Part shown: positions 24,428 to 33,515 of the stretch, piece after piece
Layout of the letters: every line of letters begins with the position of its first letter
Position numbering within the stretch: position 1 is the stretch's first letter
From: Ignavibacteriaceae bacterium
Lineage (GTDB): Bacteria; Bacteroidota; Ignavibacteria; Ignavibacteriales; Ignavibacteriaceae
Assembly (NCBI GenBank): GCA_013359345.1
Contig: JABWCA010000012.1
Coordinates: forward strand, 1-33,633
Direction of reading: 5' to 3'
Length of the DNA stretch: 33,633 nt
Position numbers and translations under genes: made by a program
The notes under the pieces: model-generated
Seen by the model: only the letters and a program-made list of their open reading frames with translations
The model's database searches: none
What the model was told of the DNA's origin: nothing

Positions 24428-25873
24428 ATGTACAGACCGGTAATTAACAGTAAATTGTTCGAAGATCTCAAGACGCTCATCCTGAACCGGACCGGCTTAT
24501 TTGAAGCGCTTAAAAACGAACAAAAACTCCAAGAAATTATTTTATCATGCTACAGCCACTCGGGACTCAGTGATCTTAATGATTTTTACTGGGAGCTCGA
24601 AAAAGATGAAAGCCTTACGGGTCCCCGCTGGTCTTTGCTGCTCACTCACATCACCGTTCCCGAAAGTTTTTTCTTCAGAGATGAAGGACAGCTTAACCTT
24701 CTCAGATCCATAATCTTTCCAAAACTTTTTGAATACGCAAAATACACGCGCACTTTAAAAATCTGGAGTGCCGGCTGCTCAGGCGGAGAGGAAGTTTATA
24801 CCCTCTCAATAATGCTGAAAGAATTGCTGGGTGATACTTCAGGATGGAAAATCAGAATTATCGGAACCGATATCAGCAGCCGTAACATTGAGAAGGCAAA
24901 AGCTGGTGTGTATACCCAGTGGTCGCTCCGCACCCTTGGCCCCATGAAAACCGAAACATGGTTCACCAAGGTTAAATCAGGCTTCAGAATTAAAGATGAG
25001 TTCAGGGATATCGTTGAATTCTGGACAATGAATCTGATAGGACGAGACGGGAAATACCCGGAACCGTTTGAAGATATCGATCTGATAATCTGCCGCAATG
25101 TCTTTATCTATTTCAGGCAGAGTGTTATTCAGGATATAGTGGCAAAATTCAGCCTCGCCATGAACAGCACAGGTTTTGCCATGTTCGGTCATGCAGAGTA
25201 TGTTCATGAAACCAATAAGTACATGGTTGCGCACTACTACCCCCAGTCGGTAGTTTATCAGAAAGCTCCTCCCGGCACTTTACCTTCTCCTTTAAAACCC
25301 TCAGCGCATTCCGGCAAAGATACGGCAGTGAAATCATACGGTGAAGGCAGAAGCCACTCTCAGAGCGGACGGAGCACACTGCAAACGCCCCGCACTTATT
25401 CGGGAAGTCATGGCCACTCAGCCGAAAAAAGAGATCACAGGCCGCTCACCGGATCTGAAGAGCAAAAAGCTGCCGGCATAATCTCAGAGCAGAAAAAGCT
25501 GATTGATGATGCAAGGGCACTCGCAAATTCCGGTAATTACATTGCAGCAGAAAAGATCTGCGGTGAACTTATTACAAAGAACATTTTTGAACCATACCCT
25601 TATTTTCTCCTTGGTCAGATTGCTCACGAAAAAAATGAGATTGATAAAGCTCAGAATTTCCTTAAAAAGGTACTCTATCTCAAGTCTGATCATATAGGTG
25701 CCATGATTGAACTTGCTTCTATCTATCAGGCGCAGCGTGAGGATGAAAAAGCCTCAAAACTAAGGAAACAGGTTGCTGATATTCTTGAAAAAATGCAGCC
25801 TGATACTATAATTACTGATTATGATGATATTTCAGTTAAAGAATTGATTACATTAATTAAAAATTATACTTAA
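24428..25873 (+). CDS. cheR: CheR-type methyltransferase with C-terminal TPRs (WspC-like)
   Basis: This 481-residue protein uses S-adenosylmethionine to methylate receptor glutamates. Residues 1-75 form the CheR N-terminal helical domain; 76-278 the catalytic domain, with TxESFFFRD at 77-85, WSAGCSGGEE at 113-122, GTDIS at 146-150 and CRNVFIYF at 222-229. A Ser/His/Gly-rich linker (282-345) joins two or three TPR repeats (about 354-455). CheR-TPR proteins are typical of alternative chemosensory systems such as Wsp and Frz, where the TPRs mediate protein contacts. The C-terminal CheB-docking pentapeptide context is not obvious on the receptor here. No strong ribosome site precedes the ATG, as usual for Bacteroidota. 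It is the first of six same-strand genes with short gaps (31, 14, 26, 12 and -8 nt). Confidence 0.95.
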   Translation: MYRPVINSKLFEDLKTLILNRTGLFEALKNEQKLQEIILSCYSHSGLSDLNDFYWELEKDESLTGPRWSLLLTHITVPESFFFRDEGQLNLLRSIIFPKLFEYAKYTRTLKIWSAGCSGGEEVYTLSIMLKELLGDTSGWKIRIIGTDISSRNIEKAKAGVYTQWSLRTLGPMKTETWFTKVKSGFRIKDEFRDIVEFWTMNLIGRDGKYPEPFEDIDLIICRNVFIYFRQSVIQDIVAKFSLAMNSTGFAMFGHAEYVHETNKYMVAHYYPQSVVYQKAPPGTLPSPLKPSAHSGKDTAVKSYGEGRSHSQSGRSTLQTPRTYSGSHGHSAEKRDHRPLTGSEEQKAAGIISEQKKLIDDARALANSGNYIAAEKICGELITKNIFEPYPYFLLGQIAHEKNEIDKAQNFLKKVLYLKSDHIGAMIELASIYQAQREDEKASKLRKQVADILEKMQPDTIITDYDDISVKELITLIKNYT

Positions 25874-25904
25874 GTTAAGTAACCTTTTATAATCATTTTG
25901 GTAT

Positions 25905-26927
25905 ATGGTGGAAACAAGCCTCTACCTTCTGTTCGAAATCAACAAAGCGGGATACGCCGTTGAAGCCGGTTCGGTCAGGGAAATCATTCTCCTCCCGAAA
26001 CTCTCCTTTGTTGAAGAACTTCCCGAGTATGTCACCGGTGCATTCAATTACAGGGGTGTCTATATTCCTGTTCTTGATATTAACCTCAGAATGCGCAGAG
26101 ATGCCACATCTGCTGATATTAACTCAAAAGTTCTGATCCTTTCATACGGCGCGCATCTTTTCGGCCTGATAATTCATGAATCTCTTGAAGTGATCCCTCT
26201 GGATAAGGAACAGATTCAGTCTGTAACCGACAGAATAAGCAGCACCGAAGCTGCTATTATGCAGGGTGCTGCGTTTATTGAAAACAGGCTGATAAATATC
26301 CTCGATCTCGCCAGGCTGATTAAAGAGAACACCACTGCCCTGCCGCAGACTCCTGCTGATAACGCACCCCGGATTCCTGATATCTACCGTGATTTATTTT
26401 CCGCTCCTTTGCACGAAGCCCTTTTTTCTGAACGGGCGGTCAGCATTTCGCACAGAAAAGATTCTGAGACTGAGGTTGAGTCGGGGAATAAATTTGTCCT
26501 GTTCAGGCTGAACAATGAGCTTTTGGCACTGCCGGTAACCAAGGTGAAAGGGTTTGCCGCCGTAAAATCAGTCACTGAAGTGCCTTGCTGTCCTGATCAT
26601 ATCGCCGGACAGATTAATTACAGGGGATCTGCATTAACGGTAATCGATCTAAGAATCTTCCTGAAAATGAAACCTGATAATTTTACCGACCGTAAAGTTA
26701 TAATTGTGGATTTTGAGGGGGAGGATATCGGCATCATAGCCGAAGATATTTCTGATATCAGATCGGTAAATGTCTCTGATACGGGTGAAGTGCCCGTTGT
26801 GGTTAAAAATATTGCAAAAGAATTTATCTCTGGCACCTTCCCTTATGAAGGCAGGCTTGTGGGAATTATTAACATCGACAGAATTCTTTCTGACGAAAAT
26901 TTAGTTGTCAATGAAACAGTACAATAA
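25905..26927 (+). CDS. Tandem CheW-CheW coupling protein
   Basis: The 340-residue protein consists of two CheW domains. Domain 1 (about 4-142) has YLLFEINKAGYAVEAGSVREI and GAFNYRGVYIPVLDIN at 45-60. Domain 2 (about 195-330) has FVLFRLNNELLALPVTKVKG and GQINYRGSALTVIDLR at 235-250. The N-Y-R-G and D-(I/L) signatures of CheW are present in both. A 50-residue linker rich in Pro, Ser and charged residues separates them. CheW joins receptors to CheA in the signalling array. The Wsp system has two separate CheW proteins (WspB and WspD); here both functions could be carried by one chain. The gene lies between the CheR-TPR and receptor genes. Confidence 0.93.
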   Translation: MVETSLYLLFEINKAGYAVEAGSVREIILLPKLSFVEELPEYVTGAFNYRGVYIPVLDINLRMRRDATSADINSKVLILSYGAHLFGLIIHESLEVIPLDKEQIQSVTDRISSTEAAIMQGAAFIENRLINILDLARLIKENTTALPQTPADNAPRIPDIYRDLFSAPLHEALFSERAVSISHRKDSETEVESGNKFVLFRLNNELLALPVTKVKGFAAVKSVTEVPCCPDHIAGQINYRGSALTVIDLRIFLKMKPDNFTDRKVIIVDFEGEDIGIIAEDISDIRSVNVSDTGEVPVVVKNIAKEFISGTFPYEGRLVGIINIDRILSDENLVVNETVQ

Positions 26928-26941
26928 AAATGCGGTGAGTT

Positions 26942-28399
26942 ATGTTAAAAGCATTTAATAATCTTAAGATCGGGCAAAAAATTCTGGGTGGTTATATCCT
27001 GATTTTTTTAATCGTTATCCTGTACTCAGGTTACCTGTATATCGGCGTGAAAGATACCATCCAGACCACTGAACTGGTTGAATTCACCTATAAAGTGAAT
27101 GAGGCTCTTCATGATGTCTCAAACTCAATTCTTGATACTCAGAATGAGCTGGTGTCATACATCTCAACCGGCGACAAATCATTCCTTAAGGATTATGACG
27201 AAAACAAAAAACTCTGCGGCACCGTAATAGACACTCTTTACCGGACACTTAAACATCAGCAGCTCCAGACTGAACGCCTCAACAAACTTAACGATCTCAA
27301 TGATAAGCTTTGGGTGTTGTTTGATCAGAAACTGGCAAATGCTAATAAGCTTGGAGATAATGAGGTAAAGGCATACGAGATTCAGATAGGCAATCTGATA
27401 GTGACTGCCAATGATATTGTTAAGGATATGATAAATTTTGAACTTGAACTTCTGGGTGAAAGAACTGACGCAATGAATACGGCTCAGTCAAATATGCTGC
27501 TGAGCAATATTCTGGGCCCGGCAATGGTGATTATTCTCGGGTTGATTATAGCCGCCGGAATCAAAAAATCAACTGTGGCAACAATCAGGGAGGCAATTAA
27601 CTCAATAGCATCCACCTCAAGTGAAATGGGTGCCACTATCACTGAACATGACAGGATCGCTTCTCAGCAGGCTGCATCTGTTAATGAGACAACTTCCACC
27701 ATGAATGAGTTCGAAGTCTCTTTCTCACAGTCAGTTGATAAAATCGGCTCATCCGCAGCGGCAGCCAGCAAAGCCTCTGAGGTTGCTGAAAATGGTCTGA
27801 CCACCATAAAAGGTACAATGGACCTCATGTTTGAGCTGAAACATAAAGTAGGTTCTATTGCTGAACAGATACTGAAACTCAGTGAACAGACCAGCCAGAT
27901 CAGTACGGTTATTGTTCTCGTTAAAGATCTTGCTGACCAGACAAACCTCCTGGCACTGAATGCCGCGGTTGAAGCTGCAAGGGCCGGTGAGCATGGAAAA
28001 GGTTTTGCAGTTGTGGCCACCGAGATAAGAAAGCTTGCTGATCAGAGCAAGAAATCGGCAGAAAAAATTAATGCCATTGTTAACGATATACAGAAGGCAA
28101 CCAATTCAACAGTAATGGTAACCGAAGAAGGAACCAAAAATGTTGACAGAAGCCTTTCATCCGCAGAAAGAGCAGAGAAGATTTTTGTTGAAATATCTGA
28201 TTTTACCCGCGATACGTATGAAACATCTCAGCAGACTGTTCTTACCGTTAAACAGCAGTCGGCTGCAGTGAAACAGGTGGTTGATGCCATGAATATAATT
28301 AATAACGGTGTAAGAGAAATTGCAGCCGGTCTTTCCCAGACAAGAGTGGGCGTTCAGCGGCTCTCTGAAACTGCAAATAATCTTGAAAAACTGATCTGA
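26942..28399 (+). CDS. Methyl-accepting chemoreceptor with CHASE3-like sensor, no HAMP
   Basis: The 485-residue receptor has TM1 at about 14-35, an extracytoplasmic helical domain (36-185), TM2 at about 187-206, then directly the signalling hairpin. The sensor resembles CHASE3: FTYKVNEALHDVSNSILDTQ (48-67), YISTGDKSFLKDY (73-85). No HAMP domain is seen; basic KKS follows TM2 at 208-210. The conserved tip DQTNLLALNAAVEAARAGEH spans 332-351 and GKGFAVVATEIRKLADQS 352-369. Each hairpin arm is about 135-142 residues, roughly 19-20 heptads. It should be the sole receptor of this operon and signals to the CheW-CheW and CheA proteins; methylation sites would be set by the encoded CheR and CheB. It lacks a C-terminal CheR-binding pentapeptide (ends NNLEKLI). 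Confidence 0.93.
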   Translation: MLKAFNNLKIGQKILGGYILIFLIVILYSGYLYIGVKDTIQTTELVEFTYKVNEALHDVSNSILDTQNELVSYISTGDKSFLKDYDENKKLCGTVIDTLYRTLKHQQLQTERLNKLNDLNDKLWVLFDQKLANANKLGDNEVKAYEIQIGNLIVTANDIVKDMINFELELLGERTDAMNTAQSNMLLSNILGPAMVIILGLIIAAGIKKSTVATIREAINSIASTSSEMGATITEHDRIASQQAASVNETTSTMNEFEVSFSQSVDKIGSSAAAASKASEVAENGLTTIKGTMDLMFELKHKVGSIAEQILKLSEQTSQISTVIVLVKDLADQTNLLALNAAVEAARAGEHGKGFAVVATEIRKLADQSKKSAEKINAIVNDIQKATNSTVMVTEEGTKNVDRSLSSAERAEKIFVEISDFTRDTYETSQQTVLTVKQQSAAVKQVVDAMNIINNGVREIAAGLSQTRVGVQRLSETANNLEKLI

Positions 28400-28425
28400 G
28401 CCGATTTAAGTAAGCCGAGGCAAAA

Positions 28426-30795
28426 GTGATAGAGGATAAAGAACTAAAAATTCTCTTCAAGACCGAATTTGACGAATATCTGCAGCAGCTTGATGAGGGG
28501 CTTTTAACCCTGGAGAAAAATCCGGAGGATTCTGCCGTTGTCAGTATTGTAAGGCGTGCCGCTCACAGTATGAAAGGAAGCGCCAGAATGCTGGGGCTGA
28601 GTGATGTGGCAAAGGTCTCTCATCACTTTGAAGATATTTTTTCGCATGCTAAAAGCGGTGAATTAAAGCTGCAGAAGGATCTTGTTACAAAGCTGTATAA
28701 AACGCTTGATGTTATTAAAAAGCTTGTTGATGAGGCTCTTACTGGCAAAGCGTATAACATCAATATTGATCAGGTTATTGAAAGTCTGAAGCCTGATGTG
28801 GTACAGGAAGCTGAACCCGAAGCGGTCTTTTCCCCGCCTGTGAATGCGGCACAGCCTGATGTTCAGAAATCTGAAAAGACTGTTAAAAATGATCTCTTCA
28901 CGCCGGTTCAGCCGGATGAGAAACCTGAAAAAATAATTAAGCAAAAAGCTCCTCCTGTAAAAAAGCCTGAAGAGAATCCGCCGGTGGCTGAACCGGGGGC
29001 AGTAATCCCCGCAGCCGGTAAACGGAGTAATTTCTCGATAGATACAATCAAGATATCCGCCGGTAAGCTTGACGAACTGATTAACCTGACAGGTGAGCTG
29101 AAAGTAACCAAACTGCAGTATTCCCAGCATTATCAGCAGCTTGAGGAAATAATCACCGGAGTTGAGGACCACCAGAAGAATATAAGCAGGTTCAGCAGTC
29201 ATCTTAACGGATTCCTAAAAACAGCACTTCTTAAAGATGATGAACTGAACTCACTTGCCAGGCAGATCACAGAGAAAGCCGAAAATCTGAGCGCCCTTCT
29301 TGAATCACTAAAAGGTGATATTTATGAAGATAATTCACGGCTTGAGTTCTGTGGTTCCGGGATTGAGAATATTGCCAGAGATATGAGGCTTCTCCCCTTC
29401 TCCACAATTTTCAGCCTCTACCCCAGAATGGTGAGAGACCTGGCTGCAGAGCTCGGCAAAAATGTTGACCTTGTTATTGAAGGCGGAAATATCACCGCCG
29501 ATAAGAGAATCATTGAGGAAATAAAAGACCCTCTCACCCACATGATCAGAAACGCTGTTGATCACGGAATCGAAAATCCCCTTGAAAGATCAGCCGCCGG
29601 TAAAAATCCTGAGGGCAAAATCACACTCTCTGTTCAGCAGGAAGCTACAAAAGTAATAATAAAAGTCACTGACGACGGTAAAGGGCTCGATCCCGAACTC
29701 ATAAAAAAGACTGCTGCAAGGCGCGGTCTTTTCACTGATGAGGATCTCTCAAAAATGAGCCTCCCGCAAATTTATGAAATCATTTTCCGCCCGGGATTCT
29801 CAACAGCCCCGATGATCACTGATGTATCCGGAAGAGGCATCGGCATTGATGTTGTCCAGAATAACGTGACCGGTCTCAAAGGAAAAATTTCTGTCGATTC
29901 TGTTAAAGGCGGCGGAACAACCTTCACAATCTCACTCCCCGTAACACTTGCTACCATGAACGTCATGATTCTGGAGATAGGCAGTGCCTGGTTTGCAATA
30001 CCCGTTGAGAATATCAGAAAAGTACTTTCCGTTAAGCAGGAAGACATTTTCACCATTGACGGCAGGGATACAATTAACTCAGACGGCCGGGCAATATCAG
30101 TGATAAAGCTTGAAGAAGTGCTTGAACTGAAGCACAAAGTTAACAGTAATGACGCATTGCCCGGTTCAGGAACATGGCATTGCGTGATTGTAAGCGCTGA
30201 AAATGAGGAAATCGGGTTTGTGGCAGAAAGAATTTCAGATGAACAGGAAATAGTGCTTAAATCGCTTGGTCCTGTTTTGCTCAAAGTAAGAAATGTATCA
30301 GGTTCAGCAATACTCGGTAACGGTAAAATCTGCATGATCCTCAACCCTTCTGATCTAATACGTTCGGTCAGAAACAAGACAGGCGGAGGCACTGCATCGC
30401 TCACGGTTAAGAAAAGTGATACTGCCGCTAAAAGGAAAGTCATCCTGCTTGTTGAAGATTCAATCACAACAAGAACCCAGGAAAAACGGATCCTTGAATC
30501 TTCAGGCTTCACCGTGGTGGTTGCTGTTGACGGGGTGGATGGCCTCGCCAAACTCAGGAGTGAAAAGATTGACTGCATCGTTTCTGATATCGAAATGCCG
30601 AATATGGACGGAATCACTTTCACTGAGTCTGTGAGAAAAGATCCGGTTCATAAATCCAGGCCGGTGATTCTGGTTACTTCGCTTTCAAAGGAGGAAGACC
30701 GGAAAAAAGGACTTGAGGCAGGCGCAGATGCATATATAACAAAAGGCACTTTTGACCAGAAATTATTAATAGATACAATTAACAGGCTTTTATAA
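28426..30795 (+). CDS. cheA: CheA histidine kinase fused to a receiver (WspE-like)
   Basis: The 789-residue hybrid kinase starts at a GTG (28426) preceded by GCCGAGG; no better in-frame start is seen. Domains: HPt (1-110) with phospho-acceptor H47 in AAHSMKGSARML; a Pro/Lys-rich linker (128-202) in place of a P2 domain; a long P3 dimerisation region (203-345); the ATPase domain with HMIRNAVDHGIE (372-383), DDGKG (416-420) and SGRGIGIDVV (468-477); a CheW-like P5 domain (about 505-650); and a receiver (670-789) with acidic pocket ED 677-678, phospho-acceptor D721 in SDIEMPNMDG, T731-S732 region and K753 (ITK). CheA-REC hybrids are typical of Wsp, Frz and related non-flagellar pathways. The fused receiver may act as a phosphate sink or direct the output to the terminal REC-kinase gene. 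Confidence 0.96.
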   Translation: MIEDKELKILFKTEFDEYLQQLDEGLLTLEKNPEDSAVVSIVRRAAHSMKGSARMLGLSDVAKVSHHFEDIFSHAKSGELKLQKDLVTKLYKTLDVIKKLVDEALTGKAYNINIDQVIESLKPDVVQEAEPEAVFSPPVNAAQPDVQKSEKTVKNDLFTPVQPDEKPEKIIKQKAPPVKKPEENPPVAEPGAVIPAAGKRSNFSIDTIKISAGKLDELINLTGELKVTKLQYSQHYQQLEEIITGVEDHQKNISRFSSHLNGFLKTALLKDDELNSLARQITEKAENLSALLESLKGDIYEDNSRLEFCGSGIENIARDMRLLPFSTIFSLYPRMVRDLAAELGKNVDLVIEGGNITADKRIIEEIKDPLTHMIRNAVDHGIENPLERSAAGKNPEGKITLSVQQEATKVIIKVTDDGKGLDPELIKKTAARRGLFTDEDLSKMSLPQIYEIIFRPGFSTAPMITDVSGRGIGIDVVQNNVTGLKGKISVDSVKGGGTTFTISLPVTLATMNVMILEIGSAWFAIPVENIRKVLSVKQEDIFTIDGRDTINSDGRAISVIKLEEVLELKHKVNSNDALPGSGTWHCVIVSAENEEIGFVAERISDEQEIVLKSLGPVLLKVRNVSGSAILGNGKICMILNPSDLIRSVRNKTGGGTASLTVKKSDTAAKRKVILLVEDSITTRTQEKRILESSGFTVVVAVDGVDGLAKLRSEKIDCIVSDIEMPNMDGITFTESVRKDPVHKSRPVILVTSLSKEEDRKKGLEAGADAYITKGTFDQKLLIDTINRLL

Positions 30796-30807
30796 TGGCA
30801 GGCATAT

Positions 30808-31902
30808 ATGGATAAGACAATTCAGGGAACATCATCAGGTTCTGCGGGAAAAATAAGAGTCCTTCTGGTTGATGATTCGCTGCTGGTGCTTGAGCTGCTG
30901 ACACGCATGATTTCGACTTCTCCCGATATTGAAATTGCCGGAACGGCAAGAAACGGAAAAGAGGCAATTCCAAAAATTGAATTGCTTAATCCTGATGTGG
31001 TTTGCACTGACCTTGAAATGCCCCTCATGGACGGGCTTGAGCTTACCTCTTATATCATGCAGAACACCCCCAGACCCGTTCTGGTTGTAAGTTCGGTGGT
31101 TGACCAGACCCGTGATTCAGCAAATGTTTTCGCCCTGCTTAAAGCCGGCGCCGTTGATGTGCATCAGAAACCTAATCTGATGAATAATGAGGATTTTCAC
31201 AAGGCTGCCCGTGAGCTCAATTCCAAAATAAAAGTTGTTGCCGGGGTATATATCTTTAAGAGAAAACCTGCGAGTGACAGAGTTGCAACAGCACCCTTAA
31301 ACATACAGCAGAGAAAAGGAAGATTCAGGGCTGTTGCCATTGGAGTTTCCACAGGCGGACCGCAGCTCCTTGCAGAAATTCTGCCCGGTTTACCGAAAGA
31401 TTTCAGCATGCCCGTGTTTGTTGTTCAGCATATCTCCGATGGGTTTATTCAGGGTCTTGTAAACTGGCTTGATAAAAACTGTGCTCTTGAGGTGAAAATT
31501 GCAGAAAACTGGGAATCACCCAAACCGGGAGTGATCTACTTCCCTGAAGAACAGACTCACCTGACTATTGAGCGCGGTGGAAGAATTTTTCTCAGCAAGG
31601 ATCCTCCGCTTGATGGTCACAGACCTGCCGTCGATTTACTCTTCAGCTCAGTTGCTGAATATTACCGGGATTCGGTTGTTGGTATCATACTTACCGGCAT
31701 GGGTAAAGACGGCGTTAAAGGACTTCACAGGATTAAATCACGCGGAGGGGTTACAATAGCCCAGAGTGAGGAGAGCTGCGTTGTATACGGCATGCCGGGA
31801 GAAGCAGTGAAAACGGGAGCGGCGGTTAAAGTGCTTTCCCCCTCAGAGATTATCAGAGAGTTAATTATTTTTGATCAGTTAAACAAAAATCACCATGGAT
31901 AA
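30808..31902 (+). CDS. cheB: CheB protein-glutamate methylesterase (WspF-like)
   Basis: This 364-residue response regulator removes methyl groups from receptor glutamates (and can deamidate glutamine). The receiver domain (16-135) has DD 22-23, D68 in TDLEMPLMDG and K121 (QKP). A linker (136-173) leads to the methylesterase domain with the catalytic triad S181 (GVSTGGP), H208 (VQHIS) and D301 (GMGKDG). Length and arrangement are standard. The gene follows cheA by 12 nt, and its last 8 nt overlap the start of the REC-kinase gene, so the two are translationally coupled. With CheR it gives the pathway adaptation. There is no CheD or CheC in the operon. Confidence 0.97.
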   Translation: MDKTIQGTSSGSAGKIRVLLVDDSLLVLELLTRMISTSPDIEIAGTARNGKEAIPKIELLNPDVVCTDLEMPLMDGLELTSYIMQNTPRPVLVVSSVVDQTRDSANVFALLKAGAVDVHQKPNLMNNEDFHKAARELNSKIKVVAGVYIFKRKPASDRVATAPLNIQQRKGRFRAVAIGVSTGGPQLLAEILPGLPKDFSMPVFVVQHISDGFIQGLVNWLDKNCALEVKIAENWESPKPGVIYFPEEQTHLTIERGGRIFLSKDPPLDGHRPAVDLLFSSVAEYYRDSVVGIILTGMGKDGVKGLHRIKSRGGVTIAQSEESCVVYGMPGEAVKTGAAVKVLSPSEIIRELIIFDQLNKNHHG

Positions 31903-33040
31903 CCAAAAACTTACCATATTATTAGTTGAAGACAGTGCCATAACAGCCCGGCTGGTTACAGAAGCAATCAATGAAGGGCTTGGTAATGATTTTGGAACAA
32001 TTGAAAGAACTGAAGATCTGGAAACCACCCTTTCGCTTCTTGCAGCAAAAGTGTTTGACGTGATTCTGCTCGATCTGGGTTTGCCTGATAGCTTCGGTAT
32101 TGACACCTTCAGATCGGTTTATCAGAAATCAGGGAAGATGCCTATAGTAGTTTTTACAGGAAATGATGATCAGCAGCTTGCGCTTCAGGCCGTGCGTGAA
32201 GGGGCTCAGGATTATCTCGTGAAAGGAACGGTCTCGGGAAATCTGCTCAGCAGAACAATCGGGTATGCCATTGAGAGAGGCAAAATAAAAAATGAACTGC
32301 TAAGTGTTCAGGAGCAGCTGATGAAACGCTCCGAAGAACTTGAACTTCTCAATGCAACCAAAGATAAATTTTTCTCTATCATTGCACATGATCTTAAAAA
32401 TCCTTTTTACAGTATTATTGGCCTTGCCGATATCGTAATTAATGATTTTCATGAACTCAGCAAAGATGATTCACTCTCTTATATTCAGTCAATCAGAAAT
32501 TCAGCCCAGTATTCTTATGAACTCCTCTCAAATCTGCTTGAATGGGCAAATATGCAGACCGGCCGACTTAAATTTAATCCCGTGAGTTTTGACCTTACCC
32601 TTACTGCAAGCAAAAGCTATAATCTTATGAAAATGACCGCGGCAAAAAAAGGGATTGAACTGGAGCTTGCCGTTGAAGACGAACTTGCTGTTTATGCAGA
32701 TGAGAACATGATAAATACCGTGCTCCGAAACCTCGTGACCAATGCGATAAAATTCACAAATGAGGGGGGTAAAATTATTGTAAGAGCAGAACGCGATGGC
32801 GGAAAGGCTCTCATCTCAATTATTGATAACGGCATTGGTATGTCTGAAAAGATTAAGGAAAAGATCTTCAGAATTGACGTGAGCAGTTCTACAAGAGGAA
32901 CAGCAAATGAAAGAGGCACCGGACTGGGGCTCATACTCTGCAAAGAGTTTATCGAAGAGAACGGCGGCAATGTCTGGTTTGAATCTGAACAGGGCAAAGG
33001 AACAACTTTTTACTTTACAGTTCCCCTCGCTCTCGCTTAA
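31895..33040 (+). CDS. Receiver-histidine kinase, probable output of the chemosensory operon
   Basis: The 381-residue soluble protein has an N-terminal receiver (5-125; ED 12-13, phospho-acceptor D60 in LLDLGLPDS, T88, K110), a coiled-coil helix (128-155), a HisKA domain with H165 in IIAHDLKNP, and a HATPase_c domain with the N box NLVTNAIKFT, G1 IDNGIGM and G2 GTGLGL near the end. No membrane segment is present. Its ATG overlaps the cheB stop by 8 nt. In Wsp operons the final gene is the REC-GGDEF diguanylate cyclase WspR; here the final gene is a kinase, so CheA probably phosphorylates D60 and thereby tunes phosphorylation of a further regulator that is not encoded in this window. An orphan kinase unrelated to CheA is possible but less likely given the coupling. 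Confidence 0.94.
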   Translation: MDNQKLTILLVEDSAITARLVTEAINEGLGNDFGTIERTEDLETTLSLLAAKVFDVILLDLGLPDSFGIDTFRSVYQKSGKMPIVVFTGNDDQQLALQAVREGAQDYLVKGTVSGNLLSRTIGYAIERGKIKNELLSVQEQLMKRSEELELLNATKDKFFSIIAHDLKNPFYSIIGLADIVINDFHELSKDDSLSYIQSIRNSAQYSYELLSNLLEWANMQTGRLKFNPVSFDLTLTASKSYNLMKMTAAKKGIELELAVEDELAVYADENMINTVLRNLVTNAIKFTNEGGKIIVRAERDGGKALISIIDNGIGMSEKIKEKIFRIDVSSSTRGTANERGTGLGLILCKEFIEENGGNVWFESEQGKGTTFYFTVPLALA

Positions 33041-33390
33041 TAATTTTTAATTAAGCAGAAAAAACGACAGAAAGAATCATCAGCCGGTATCAGCTTTACG
33101 GAATTGCCCTCCCCTGATTTTTAAACAGCAAAATGCAGGATTATAAGCGGTGGTCTTCCCCCTTTATTTTATTGCGTTTATCCAGTTTAATCCCCTTTTC
33201 CATTATTCCGTTTCAAACGCACAAACAACCGTGTATAAACTAGTCAATGTCAGGGGTTTAATGCTTGTATCAATCATTCAGGCATTATTTTATTGCCTCA
33301 CTCTTTTAACCCTGTCAGATTTATAAGTAACTGTTACCCTTAATCCGGCATCCTTATTTCTTGTGGTCACTTCGCTGAGGAGAATTAAAA
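33041..33390. other. Intergenic region after the chemosensory operon
   Basis: This 350-nt stretch starts with an AT-rich weak inverted repeat (TTAAT and AATTAA near 33038-33054) that could help end the operon transcript. The rest shows no credible gene, RNA or promoter. It leads directly into the heptamer arrays. Confidence 0.5.
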
Positions 33391-33509
33391 CTTACTATTC
33401 ACTGCTCACTACTCACTACTCACTACTCACCACTCACCACTCACTGCTCACTATTCACTGCTCATTACTCATTACTCACTACTCACTACTCACTGCTCAC
33501 TACTCACTG
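33391..33509. repeat. Heptamer tandem array, consensus CTCACTA, 17 units
   Basis: Seventeen units of exactly 7 bp follow one another without a break (119 nt). Consensus is CTCACTA; variants differ at position 1 (T), 3, 5-6 (CTCATTA, CTCACCA) or 7 (CTCACTG). Reading it in any frame gives a peptide of period 7, so the open frame through it is a by-product of the array. It resembles short tandemly repeated heptamers known from cyanobacteria and seen in other environmental genomes. Confidence 0.92.
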
Positions 33510-33515
33510 TTTTTG

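Noticed and set aside
29772-30623. A 283-codon minus-strand open frame opposite cheA
   Set aside because: It is antisense to the well-supported ATPase and P5 domains of CheA and has no family motif; codon bias explains its length.
24428-33040. Flagellar chemotaxis operon
   Set aside because: There is no stand-alone CheY, CheD, CheZ or motility gene, and CheR-TPR plus CheA-REC point to an alternative-function pathway.
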